Positions 1-7,974 of a DNA stretch of 18,709 nt are shown piece by piece. Source of the DNA: an uncultured Bacteroidaceae bacterium. GTDB taxonomy: Bacteria > Bacteroidota > Bacteroidia > Bacteroidales > Bacteroidaceae. The stretch covers positions 1 to 18,709 of the forward strand of contig CAJGDX010000036.1 of NCBI GenBank assembly GCA_904502185.1. Direction: 5' to 3'. The translations under genes and the position numbers were made by a program. The notes below the pieces were generated by a model. It searched no databases, was not told the DNA's origin, and saw nothing but the letters and a program-made list of their open reading frames with translations. Each line of letters starts with the position of its first letter. Within the stretch, counting starts at the first letter, position 1.

Positions 1-631
1 AGAGGATAGATGTATTCTCAGCAACCTCAGCACCGAACTTGTCAGCAATTACTGAACGGATGTAAGCGTGGATCTCTTCAGCTTGCTCGGGAGTAGCTGT
101 AAGACCTGTACCGATAGCCCATACGGGTTCGTAAGCGAGAACGATTTTTGAGAAGTCCTCAGCTGAGAGGTCGAAGAGTGAACCTGCGAGCTGATCGAAT
201 ACTACCTGGTTCTGAACACCCTGCTGACGCTCCTCGAGAACCTCACCGATGCAGAAGATAGGTGTAAGACCGTTTGCAAGAGCAAGCTGAACTTTCTCTT
301 TGAGAATTTCGGGAGTCTCGTGGTAGTAAGCACGACGCTCTGAGTGACCGAGGATTACATATTTTGCACCTGTTGAAGCAACCATTTCTGCTGATACTTC
401 ACCTGTGTATGCACCTGATACCTTGTCTGCACAGTTCTCAGCACCAACGCCGATGATAGCAGCGTCAACAGCGGGAACAACAGATGCGAGGTGGATAAAA
501 GGTGTGCAGATTACTACATCACAATTGGGTTTGTCAGCTGTAAGAGCTGCGTTAAGTTCTTTTGCAAGAGCGATACCTTCCTGAAGGTTCTTGTTCATTT
601 TCCAGTTTCCTGCAACAATGTTCTTTCTCAT
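1..631 (-). CDS. tpiA: Triosephosphate isomerase (3' end cut by window)
   Basis: Interconverts dihydroxyacetone phosphate and glyceraldehyde 3-phosphate in glycolysis and gluconeogenesis, in the cytoplasm. Reading leftward from the ATG at 631-629 gives 210 codons with no stop before the window edge; the family is about 250 residues, so roughly 40 C-terminal residues are missing. The family signatures are all visible: substrate-binding Lys11 in GNWKMN, electrophilic His96 in LGHSERR, and the catalytic base Glu168 in [11 protein letters not shown]. The start gives the usual N-terminus [11 protein letters not shown]. The gene lies 24 bases downstream of the DoxX/MauE gene on the same strand, so it is probably the last visible member of that transcript. 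Identification is secure; only the truncation is a limit. Confidence 0.97.
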   Translation of the reverse strand, partial: MRKNIVAGNWKMNKNLQEGIALAKELNAALTADKPNCDVVICTPFIHLASVVPAVDAAIIGVGAENCADKVSGAYTGEVSAEMVASTGAKYVILGHSERRAYYHETPEILKEKVQLALANGLTPIFCIGEVLEERQQGVQNQVVFDQLAGSLFDLSAEDFSKIVLAYEPVWAIGTGLTATPEQAEEIHAYIRSVIADKFGAEVAENTSIL

Positions 632-655
632 TTTTCTTAAATTTAGTAGTTTGTA

Positions 656-2008
656 TTAATTGATAGTTTGTTTATCATTTTCTGTTTTTGTGTCGGACTC
701 GGCCTTTGCGTTCTTTTTCGACTTTCTGCTTTGTCGCAACAACAGATCCAGCAGAAATATCGCCATCAACGGAACAAGCAACATAAACAGACTTTGAAAG
801 AGTCTGTAAAAATTTCCATTGTCGGACGCCACCTTTACTATCGACGCTATACGCTCCTCTTCGGGAATCGTATCGTTCAACAGTTCATCGCCATAAAGTT
901 CGGGTACATCATTCATGCACCATTTTGCCACCACCCTGCCGCTCTTCAGCACCAACAATCCGGGATTGGAACGCACCATAGTCTTTAGCAGAAGGTTGTC
1001 TGCTGCATAGAAGGGATATTCCGCACCTGTCTGTTTGCGCCACAAAGCCACCTCATCGTCGAGCGACGAAGTTAGGGCATAAAAGGGCATATTGTTGTCG
1101 ACGCAATAGTCGTAAATATCGTTTATCTTGTCGACGCGGCTCTCGTCGGCACTCTCTACCTTGTCAATCACCAGCAGACAGGTGTAATTGCTGTCGCTGA
1201 GCAGTTTTTCGCTAATGTCGGCACCACCATCCATCGGTTCGAACCAAAAGTCCTGTATGCGAGCAGGCACGCCCTCGCTGATGATGTCGCTGCGTGTACC
1301 AAGATAGTTCCACGTACTGTCGGGAGCACCTTCGCTTTCAAGTTCCAGCACATTGCCATCCTTCTCGTAACGATAGAGAAGTTTGAATTCGGCAGGAATG
1401 TCACGCACCCCTTCGTTAAGGTCGGAACCTATGGCAAACGGACGAAAATCCATCACCGGCAGGTGGTTGATGCCGTAATACTCCACAGTGCCAATGTACA
1501 ACAGAGCAAAGAGGGTGACCAGCCAACTGCCTCGCGGACTGATGAAACGCTTAATTCGCGAGCGCTTGACCCAAACGAACGATGCAAGCATCAACAGAAG
1601 CACATTCTTGAAGAATGTTGCCCAGTTCGACAGTTTGAAGGCGTCGCCGAAGCAGCCACAATCCTGCACAGGTTCCCAAATGGCAAGCACCAATGTCCAC
1701 GGAGTGAACAACAGCATCATCAGCAATATTGCCACCGTAGAGAAACGCTTGTTCGTTCCCATCAGCAGCATCACTCCCAGCACAAATTCCACTGCCGAGA
1801 GCAGTATCGCCATCGGCATCAGAATATCGGGCAGCCATGTTCCGTCGAGCGGAAACAGCGCAGCGTACTCCTGCAATTTATACAGGAGCCCCTTGGGGTC
1901 TACCGCCTTCACATATCCCGATACAATGAACACTGCCGCCAACAGCAATCGGCAAAGATTGGTCAGCAACAGCAAGGTTCCGTTTTTTATCTTACTCGCC
2001 GAAGCCAT
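656..2008 (-). CDS. DoxX/MauE-family membrane protein (BT_3928-like)
   Basis: A 450-residue inner-membrane protein. Hydrophobic segments lie near residues 13-35, 60-83, 91-111, 133-147 and 160-180, with a further one near 403-425 before a Lys/Glu-rich cytoplasmic-type tail. The N-terminal four-helix part, with CGCFGD at 117-122, fits the DoxX/MauE group. MauE proteins help mature disulfide-bonded methylamine dehydrogenase, but the role of the Bacteroidales members is unknown. Residues about 275-370 resemble a thioredoxin-like fold (CLLVIDK, then NPGLLVLKSGRVVAKW) without a CxxC active site; this is inference. The start at 2008 overlaps the end of the upstream DUF1599 gene by 17 bases, which suggests translational coupling. 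The order DUF1599-DoxX-tpiA is, as far as I recall, kept in Bacteroides. Family assignment is good; the function is not known. Confidence 0.85.
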   Translation of the reverse strand: MASASKIKNGTLLLLTNLCRLLLAAVFIVSGYVKAVDPKGLLYKLQEYAALFPLDGTWLPDILMPMAILLSAVEFVLGVMLLMGTNKRFSTVAILLMMLLFTPWTLVLAIWEPVQDCGCFGDAFKLSNWATFFKNVLLLMLASFVWVKRSRIKRFISPRGSWLVTLFALLYIGTVEYYGINHLPVMDFRPFAIGSDLNEGVRDIPAEFKLLYRYEKDGNVLELESEGAPDSTWNYLGTRSDIISEGVPARIQDFWFEPMDGGADISEKLLSDSNYTCLLVIDKVESADESRVDKINDIYDYCVDNNMPFYALTSSLDDEVALWRKQTGAEYPFYAADNLLLKTMVRSNPGLLVLKSGRVVAKWCMNDVPELYGDELLNDTIPEEERIASIVKVASDNGNFYRLFQSLFMLLVPLMAIFLLDLLLRQSRKSKKNAKAESDTKTENDKQTIN

Positions 2009-2537
2009 ATTTTATAAGTCCGAATACCGCGTAGTTTATCATGTCCATATAATTCGCATCGACACCCTCGGACACCTGTGTCGCACCGTCAAGATCCTCA
2101 ATCTGCTTTGTGCGGCATATTTTTGTAAGGATAAGGTCGGTGTACGAAGAGGTACGCATACCCCTCCATGCTTCATTATAGTCGTGATTCTTTTTCTTCA
2201 TCAGCGCAAGCGCCTCGCCAGCCTTTTCGTCGTAGAGGGCAAGTGCCTCTTCGGGTGTAAGGTCGCACACATCGGCATATCCCAGTTTCAACTGTACAAG
2301 CGAGATTATGCCATAGTTGACAATTCCTATCAACTCCGAAGGAATACCCTCGCCAACCATATTTTCGCTACCTGTCTCCAGGGTGCGTATACGCTTTACT
2401 TTAATGAATATCTGGTCGGTAAGCGACTCGGGACGCATGATGCGCCACGATGCACCATAGTCGTGCAGTTTCTTCACAAACAATTCTCTGCAACGTGCAA
2501 TTACCCGTTCGAATTGCATATTTGTATTTTCTGCCAT
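1992..2537 (-). CDS. DUF1599 protein with two tandem copies of the domain
   Basis: A soluble 181-residue protein of the DUF1599 family. Some authors group this family with nucleotide-modification-associated proteins, but no reaction is established for the Bacteroidales members. The protein is an internal duplication. Residues about 12-87 and 102-178 align, sharing HDYGASWRIMR / HDYNEAWRGMR, then TDQIFIKVKRI / TDLILTKICRT, then EGIP..IGIVNYGIISLVQ / EGVD..MDMINYAVFGLIK. Conserved His-Asp-Tyr, Arg and Asn-Tyr residues in both halves suggest a symmetrical all-helical fold with two similar sites. The start at 2537 lies 26 bases after the GT2 stop, and the gene overlaps the DoxX gene by 17 bases, so it sits inside a transcript. 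No signal peptide or membrane helix is seen. Confidence 0.85.
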   Translation of the reverse strand: MAENTNMQFERVIARCRELFVKKLHDYGASWRIMRPESLTDQIFIKVKRIRTLETGSENMVGEGIPSELIGIVNYGIISLVQLKLGYADVCDLTPEEALALYDEKAGEALALMKKKNHDYNEAWRGMRTSSYTDLILTKICRTKQIEDLDGATQVSEGVDANYMDMINYAVFGLIKYGFGE

Positions 2538-2563
2538 AATTCCGGACTTTTGTTAAGTTACAA

Positions 2564-3304
2564 TTAATTGCCTTTCTGCGGATAGCGTTTGAACCAGCTG
2601 CCAACCTTCAGTCTGATGACACCGAAGAAGGCCTCGCTGAATATACCTCCGCTCATCTTTGACACACCCAATACTCTGTTCACAAAAATCACAGGCACCT
2701 CCTTGATGGAAAAACCGCATTTGTGTGTAGTAAACTTCATCTCTATCTGGAAGGCATATCCTTTGAAACGAATCGAATCGAGGTCGATTGTTTCGAGTAC
2801 CTTGCGACGATAGCAATTGAAACCAGCAGTGGTGTCGTAGACCGGGAGTCCGGTAATCATACGCACATATTTCGATGCAAAATAGGACATAAGCACACGC
2901 CCCATGGGCCAGTTGACAACATTCACGCCGGTAACATATCTGCTGCCGACAGAGAGGTCTGCACCATCCTTGGCACAAGCGTCATAGAGACGGGGAACAT
3001 CGTCGGGGTTGTGCGAGAAGTCGGCATCCATTTCGAATATATATTCGTAGCCCTCCTTCAAAGCCCATTTGAAGCCTGCGATGTATGCTGTACCCAGGCC
3101 TAGTTTTCCGGAACGCTCGATGATGAAAACCCTGCCTTCAAACTCCTGCTGCAAGCGTTTGACTATTGCTGCAGTACCGTCGGGCGAACCGTCATCAACC
3201 ACCAGCACATCGAAACCATGTTCCAATGCCATCAGGGTGCGAATCATCCGCTCTATGTTCTCTTTCTCGTTATATGTAGGTATTATTATTACGCTATCAC
3301 TCAT
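2564..3304 (-). CDS. Polyprenol-phosphate mannosyltransferase-like GT2 enzyme
   Basis: A 246-residue family 2 glycosyltransferase of the dolichol/polyprenol monophosphomannose synthase type, expected to move a sugar from a GDP- or UDP-sugar to a lipid phosphate on the cytoplasmic membrane face. It has the nucleotide-binding start VIIIPTYNEKENI (5-17), the acidic motif VDDGSPDG (36-43) and the metal-binding motif EMDADFSHNP (91-100), plus the GSRY and FKGYAFQIEM segments of this subfamily. No C-terminal membrane domain is present, as in short DPM1-like enzymes. I chose the ATG at 3304 because the product then begins MSDSVIIIPTYNE; a longer frame reaching 3445 would add 47 unrelated residues and run into recN. 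The exact sugar cannot be told from sequence. It heads the block leading to DUF1599, DoxX and tpiA. Confidence 0.9.
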   Translation of the reverse strand: MSDSVIIIPTYNEKENIERMIRTLMALEHGFDVLVVDDGSPDGTAAIVKRLQQEFEGRVFIIERSGKLGLGTAYIAGFKWALKEGYEYIFEMDADFSHNPDDVPRLYDACAKDGADLSVGSRYVTGVNVVNWPMGRVLMSYFASKYVRMITGLPVYDTTAGFNCYRRKVLETIDLDSIRFKGYAFQIEMKFTTHKCGFSIKEVPVIFVNRVLGVSKMSGGIFSEAFFGVIRLKVGSWFKRYPQKGN

Positions 3305-3333
3305 AGCATTTTCATGTATATTGTAAATATTCG

Positions 3334-3341
3334 CAAAATTA
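3334..3341 (-). promoter_or_regulatory. Possible -7 promoter box for the GT2-tpiA block
   Basis: Read on the minus strand the sequence is TAATTTTG, matching the Bacteroides -7 consensus TAnnTTTG, about 30 bases before the GT2 start. No clear TTTG is seen at the -33 position, so this is only a moderate candidate. It lies in the 82-base gap after recN, where a separate start would make sense. Confidence 0.4.
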
Positions 3342-3386
3342 GCTATTTTAATTCGCATATCAGCATCTGTTGCCGATAATTTTACA

Positions 3387-5051
3387 TTATCGCTTGGCAA
3401 GCAGGGTACGCGCAGCATCCAGCGCCGACTCGGTAAGCTCTTCACCGCTCATCATCTGCGCAATCTCACGTGTACGCTCTTCGCCAGACAACTGCACAAT
3501 GCTTGTGCGTGTGCCACCGTCGCCCTCGCTCTTGCACACCTTGTAGTGGTTGCCGCCGAGAGCCGCTACCTGAGGCAGATGGGTGATGCTTATCACCTGG
3601 CGGTTCATGCTTCCCATCTGTTGCATGAGTCGACCCATGCGTTCGGCGAGAATACCCGAAATACCTGTATCAATCTCGTCGAAGATAAGTGTGGGCATGT
3701 CGGTAAACTCGGCAATTATCGACTTCAACGCAAGCATCACACGTGCCATTTCTCCGCCCGAAGCAACATCGGCAAGCGGTTGCAGAGGACTTATGCTGTT
3801 TGCCGAGAAGAGGAACTTCACAACATCGGTTCCGGAGGTCGTAAAGTCTGCGGTTGTACCAAACTCCACCTCGAAACGTATCATGGGCATTCCCAGAGTG
3901 ACAAGTATGGCACTTATCTTTTCGGCAAGCGTCTGCGATGCTTTCTTGCGCAGAGCTGTGAGCTTGTCACACATTGACAGAAGCTCTTTACGCTGCTTCG
4001 CGCAGAGCCTTTCAAGCTCGGCAATCGTGTCGTCGCCACCGGTGATCAGGTCCAGACGGGCTCGATAATCGGCTGCCAGCGACAAGAGTTCACCTATGCT
4101 GTCGACACGATGTTTTTTGAAGAGGTCGTACATAAGCGCAAGACGGGCATCCACCTGCTCAAGACGTCCGGGAGTGAAGCTGTTGCTCTCGAGGCTGCGA
4201 CGCAGGTCGCTGCAACAATCCTTCAACTCTATATAGTTGCTCTCGAGCCTTTCGGCAAGAGCATCGGCCTGCGGATAGTGCTGCGCTATTTTGCCAAGCG
4301 ACAGAGCCGCATCGCGCAGCGATTGCAGCATACTTTTCTCTTCGTTGTCAATGGAGAGAATGGCACCATATAGCGCCGACTGTATCTCCTCGGCATGTGT
4401 CAGGCGGACAGACTCCTGCTCTAACTGCTCCTGTTCGTCCTCGCCGAAAGCTGCACCCTCTATCTCTTCGAGTTGATAACGCAGCCACTCTTCGTCGCTC
4501 TTTATGGCCGCTGCCTGCTCTTTAACACGTTGCAGTTCCTTGCGGTTGGCATCATAGCTGCGGAAAAGGGTGCGATATTCAAGCAACTGCTGCTCGTCAT
4601 CGGCAAGCACATCGAGTACATTCAACTGGTAATTCTTGTTGCCAAGCAACAGATTCTTGTGCTGCGAATGTATATCTATCAGTTTGCAGCCCAATTCCTT
4701 GAGCAACGCAGCGCTGACGGGGGTATCGTTCACAAAGTAGCGTCCGCGGCCTGTTGCCGACAGTTCGCGACGAACGATGCACTCGACAGCATCATATTCA
4801 AGTTCATTCTCTTCAAAGAATTTCTCAAGCGCAAGCGAAGAGATGTCGAAATGTCCCTCAACGACACATTTATCGGTTCCTTCGCGCACCTGGCGCGCAT
4901 CGGAGCGTTCGCCCAGAAGCATGGATATTGCACCCAGAAGCACAGATTTTCCTGTACCCGTTTCACCGGTGATGACAGAGAAACCCGATGTAAAATCAAT
5001 ATCGAGTCTGTCTATCAGCGCAAAATTCTTTATATGTAGTGATGTAAGCAT
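3387..5051 (-). CDS. recN: DNA repair protein RecN
   Basis: SMC-like ATPase that helps process and tether DNA at double-strand breaks during recombinational repair, in the cytoplasm. The 554 residues show the family plan: N-terminal Walker A GETGTGKS (29-36) after the typical opening MLTSLHIKNFALID, a long Glu/Leu-rich coiled-coil stretch (about 150-365), the ABC signature SGGEMAR (431-437), Walker B LIFDEIDTG (455-463) and the switch histidine in ISITHLPQVA (His491). Length matches the family. It starts 8 bases after the stop of the coaBC-DUF4835 gene, so it is very likely co-transcribed with dnaN, the exonuclease and coaBC, an order I associate with Bacteroides genomes. No sign of truncation. 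Confidence 0.96.
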   Translation of the reverse strand: MLTSLHIKNFALIDRLDIDFTSGFSVITGETGTGKSVLLGAISMLLGERSDARQVREGTDKCVVEGHFDISSLALEKFFEENELEYDAVECIVRRELSATGRGRYFVNDTPVSAALLKELGCKLIDIHSQHKNLLLGNKNYQLNVLDVLADDEQQLLEYRTLFRSYDANRKELQRVKEQAAAIKSDEEWLRYQLEEIEGAAFGEDEQEQLEQESVRLTHAEEIQSALYGAILSIDNEEKSMLQSLRDAALSLGKIAQHYPQADALAERLESNYIELKDCCSDLRRSLESNSFTPGRLEQVDARLALMYDLFKKHRVDSIGELLSLAADYRARLDLITGGDDTIAELERLCAKQRKELLSMCDKLTALRKKASQTLAEKISAILVTLGMPMIRFEVEFGTTADFTTSGTDVVKFLFSANSISPLQPLADVASGGEMARVMLALKSIIAEFTDMPTLIFDEIDTGISGILAERMGRLMQQMGSMNRQVISITHLPQVAALGGNHYKVCKSEGDGGTRTSIVQLSGEERTREIAQMMSGEELTESALDAARTLLAKR

Positions 5052-5059
5052 ACTTCTTG

Positions 5060-7138
5060 TCAGATGGTAGATATTTTATCCCACGACGATGAGAGCGAGG
5101 GATTGATTCCCGACAGTATTTCAACTGCCGCCTTACGCTCTTTGGCCGGGCCTTTGGAGAATATGTTTATCAGTTCCTCCTGTTTGTACTCGGTAAAAAG
5201 TTTGGGGAAGTACGACAATGGACGCTCCTGATAGCCGCTCTTCAAAAGTTCGAGGCTGGCAGCTATTGCTTCGCGACCTTTGTCAGGCGCCTGATACATA
5301 ATGTCAAAGCCTTGACGATGATAGCGATACATCATCTGTCTTACGGATATAAGCGCACTGCTCAAATAGTCATCGATGATGGTGAAGCGGTTACGTGTGC
5401 TGCTGCCCGACTGCCATCCTGTGCTGCCGAGGCTCTGTGCGCCATTGGCTATATTCTGCGCCTTGTTCAGAAATTCCGAACCGCCAAGCTCGCCCATGGT
5501 GTCAAGGTCGAGTCCTATTATCAGGTAGGCATAAAACGCCAACACTGCAGTGAGATTATTGTCAAGGTTATCCTCGCGGAACTCCAGACGGTCGTATGCC
5601 ATATATTTGAATTTCACGTCATTATCCTGATATTTGAACACAGGAGTGCTGTACGACGAGCCATAGACGGGACGCAACGACTGCACCATAAGCGTGCAGG
5701 AGAATGTGCCATCCTCGGCATACGATTCAACCACAAGGGAGAAGTTGCATGCAATACGCTCATACTCTTCGTATTCGAAATTGGTCCATTTGGTATTGTT
5801 CAGAAATTCGTCGAGCGAAGTTTTCAGGACATCGAATACCTCGGTATTTGTGCCTTGTATCTTCTCGGTGTTCATGGTGACATTGGCTTTCAGTTCCTGC
5901 GCCTGAAGGTTGCAGGGAAGAATAAGCAACAGCAGCATTGTCACAAAAAGTGTAGAGAGATGCGCCACAATGTCGCGTGCCACCTCAAGTTTGCTCTTCA
6001 GAGGATATTCGGTTGACTTTTCCGCGTCGATAATGGTCACTTTATTTGTATCCACAGCAAAGCCTGCACCTTTATCTTCCAACGAGTTAAGCACAATAAA
6101 GTCGAGATTCTTCTTGACAAGTTTCTCGCGTGCATGTGCCTGGGCATCGTTCGTTTCGAGCGCAAAGCCCACAAGACGCTGTTCGGGGCGCTTCAGCTCG
6201 CCAAGCGAAGCAGCAATGTCCCGGGTGGGTTTCAAGTTGAGTGTAAGCCCACTGCCCTTTTCGCGTTTAATCTTCTCGTCGGCACGAGTATCGGGAGTAA
6301 AATCTGCCACTGCCGCACACAGTATGGCAGCATCAGCATCGGCAAACGCCGAACTTGCAGCCTCATACATCTGCGCAGCCGATTCTACATCAACACGATG
6401 TATCGAGGGATGGGGAGTAGCCAATGTAACAGGACCCGACACCAGCGTCACATCTGCACCGCACAGGGCACATTCGCGTGCCAGTGCGTAGCCCATTTTA
6501 CCCGAAGAGTAGTTGCCGATAAAGCGCACAGGGTCGATTTTCTCGTATGTGGGGCCTGCTGTGATAAGTATCTTTTTTCCAGCCAGCAGTGTCGACTGTG
6601 CAAAATGCTCTTCAAGCACACGAAGAATATTTTCAGGCTCTTCCATGCGACCCTTGCCCACAAGATGGCTGGCAAGTTCGCCTGATGCAGGCTCTATTAT
6701 GTGGTTGCCGTAGCTTTTAAGTTTTTCGAGGTTGGCTGCAGTCGACGGATGAGCATACATGTCAAGATCCATTGCCGGCGCAACAAACACAGGTGCCTTC
6801 ATCGAAAGATATGTTGTAACCAGCAGATTGTCAGCCACGCCGGTAGCCATCTTGCCTATGGTTGCAGCCGTTGCCGGAGCAATAATCATTGCGTCGGCCC
6901 ACTGTCCCAGATTGACGTGACTGTTCCATTCGCCGCTGCGTTCATTGAAAAATTCGCTGAGCACTGCGTTGCCGCTAAGGGTGGAAAGGGTCAGCGGTGC
7001 TATAAACTCGCGGGCAGCAGGAGTCATGACCACCTGCACCTCGGCACCTGCCTTCACCAATAAACGAACAAGTATAGCAGCCTTGTAAGCAGCTATACTT
7101 CCCGTAATGCCAAGCACTATATTTTTTCCTTTCAGCAT
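5060..7138 (-). CDS. coaBC: CoaBC fused in frame to a DUF4835 exported protein
   Basis: One 692-residue frame holds two proteins that are normally separate. Residues 1-393 are CoaBC, which joins cysteine to phosphopantothenate and decarboxylates the product in coenzyme A synthesis. Visible motifs are GITGSIAAYKA (flavin site), catalytic His74 in SHVNL, PAMDLDMY (121-128), GKGRMEEP, and the ligase half from KKILITAGPTYEKIDPVR (188-205) with KPTRDI and KSKLEVARDI. Residues from about 401 are a DUF4835 protein: a hydrophobic signal segment from Met401 ending LQAQ (411-414), then a 278-residue mature part with the family features IQGTNTEVFD and NNTKWTNFEYEEYERIACNF. NCBI names this family after the type IX secretion factor PorD, from memory. 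A cytoplasmic enzyme joined to an exported domain makes little sense, and a T5 run at the junction suggests a one-base change (see findings). The ATG at 5938 could restart translation. Confidence 0.9.
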   Translation of the reverse strand: MLKGKNIVLGITGSIAAYKAAILVRLLVKAGAEVQVVMTPAAREFIAPLTLSTLSGNAVLSEFFNERSGEWNSHVNLGQWADAMIIAPATAATIGKMATGVADNLLVTTYLSMKAPVFVAPAMDLDMYAHPSTAANLEKLKSYGNHIIEPASGELASHLVGKGRMEEPENILRVLEEHFAQSTLLAGKKILITAGPTYEKIDPVRFIGNYSSGKMGYALARECALCGADVTLVSGPVTLATPHPSIHRVDVESAAQMYEAASSAFADADAAILCAAVADFTPDTRADEKIKREKGSGLTLNLKPTRDIAASLGELKRPEQRLVGFALETNDAQAHAREKLVKKNLDFIVLNSLEDKGAGFAVDTNKVTIIDAEKSTEYPLKSKLEVARDIVAHLSTLFVTMLLLLILPCNLQAQELKANVTMNTEKIQGTNTEVFDVLKTSLDEFLNNTKWTNFEYEEYERIACNFSLVVESYAEDGTFSCTLMVQSLRPVYGSSYSTPVFKYQDNDVKFKYMAYDRLEFREDNLDNNLTAVLAFYAYLIIGLDLDTMGELGGSEFLNKAQNIANGAQSLGSTGWQSGSSTRNRFTIIDDYLSSALISVRQMMYRYHRQGFDIMYQAPDKGREAIAASLELLKSGYQERPLSYFPKLFTEYKQEELINIFSKGPAKERKAAVEILSGINPSLSSSWDKISTI
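5936..5953 (-). other. CoaBC/DUF4835 junction with T5 run and out-of-frame TGA
   Basis: On the minus strand the junction reads ACA CTT TTT GTG ACA ATG in the open frame. The T5 run is at 5949-5945, a TGA lies at 5943-5941 in the +1 frame, and the ATG that would open the DUF4835 signal peptide is at 5938. With four Ts instead of five, CoaBC would end at this TGA and DUF4835 would begin two bases later (TGA-CA-ATG), the close spacing expected in an operon. Confidence 0.75.
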
Positions 7139-7176
7139 ATTAAATCAATTTTGTCAAGAGAGAGGTTCGGAATGTT

Positions 7177-7968
7177 CTAACTTGTGGGCCCTCCCTTGAA
7201 TTTCTCCATTGAGCGTATTCTTATTTCGGTGAGTTTCTGCTTGGTATTCAGCGGAAAATCGCCGTTCATCATCCAGCCGTAGTAACCCTGGTCGCGCTGC
7301 AGCACCTCGGCTACGGGGATCCCCTTGTAGCGTCCGAAGTTGAACACCTCGCGTCCTGCATCGTCGTATACCATTCGTCCGGCATAATCGACATTGCGTG
7401 TGAAGGATGAATACTCCGAGAGGAAATCCACATCATTCTTCAGTACATCGGGATATTTGTCGAGCTGTGCCATAAGTATCTCGTAGGTGGCGCGTGTATC
7501 GGCCAACGCACTGTGAGCATCCACAAGTTCGCCGCCACAGTAGAATTTATATGCAGCAGAGAGTGTACGTTGCTCCAGTTTGTGATAAATCACCTGCACA
7601 TCCACAGCCTTGTGACGACTGAGGTCGATGTCCACCTGCGCACGCAGAAACTCCTCGGCAAGCATAGGTACGTCGAAGCGGTTGGAGTTGAAGCCTGCAA
7701 TGTCGCTGCCCTCGAAATCCTTGGCAATGTCGCGCGCAACCTCCTTGAATGTAGGACAATCCTTCACATCCTCATCGGTTATACCGTGTACGGCAGAGGC
7801 CTCAGCGGGGATGGGCATCCCGGGGTTTATACGCATGTTTCTTGAGAGCTCGTTACCATTGGGCATCACCTTGATGTAGCATATCTCCACAATTCTGTCG
7901 GTGGAAACATTGACACCCGTAGTTTCGAGATCGAAGAAAACTATTGGCTTTTTAAGATTGAGTTTCAT
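7177..7968 (-). CDS. DnaQ-like 3'-5' exonuclease (DEDDh)
   Basis: A 263-residue protein with a DEDDh exonuclease domain like the proofreading subunit of DNA polymerase III. All catalytic residues are visible: Asp13 and Glu15 in FFDLETTG, Asp99 in FNSNRFDVPML, and His152 with Asp157 in AHSALADTRAT. After the exonuclease domain (about 1-175) comes a C-terminal segment with FGRYKGIPVAEVL and YYGWMMNGDFP (211-239), resembling the small DUF3820-type domain often attached to such nucleases. No helicase or polymerase domain is attached. It begins 6 bases after the dnaN stop, so it is probably translated from the same message as the clamp, which supports a role as proofreading or repair exonuclease. 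Whether it is the replicative epsilon subunit or a secondary nuclease cannot be decided from sequence. Confidence 0.92.
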   Translation of the reverse strand: MKLNLKKPIVFFDLETTGVNVSTDRIVEICYIKVMPNGNELSRNMRINPGMPIPAEASAVHGITDEDVKDCPTFKEVARDIAKDFEGSDIAGFNSNRFDVPMLAEEFLRAQVDIDLSRHKAVDVQVIYHKLEQRTLSAAYKFYCGGELVDAHSALADTRATYEILMAQLDKYPDVLKNDVDFLSEYSSFTRNVDYAGRMVYDDAGREVFNFGRYKGIPVAEVLQRDQGYYGWMMNGDFPLNTKQKLTEIRIRSMEKFKGGPTS

Positions 7969-7974
7969 ACTGCA

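Noticed and set aside
1488..2567. Long plus-strand open frame of 359 codons
   Set aside because: It lies opposite the DoxX and DUF1599 genes, whose products have clear family motifs; the plus-strand product is rich in Ser, His and Cys with no recognisable domain.
3370..3399. Inverted repeat CGATAAT/ATTATCG at the recN stop
   Set aside because: AT-rich stem without a following T-run; too weak to call a terminator.
3305..3445. N-terminal extension of the GT2 gene
   Set aside because: The extra 47 residues have no family match, overlap recN and would cover the likely promoter; the ATG at 3304 gives the standard start.
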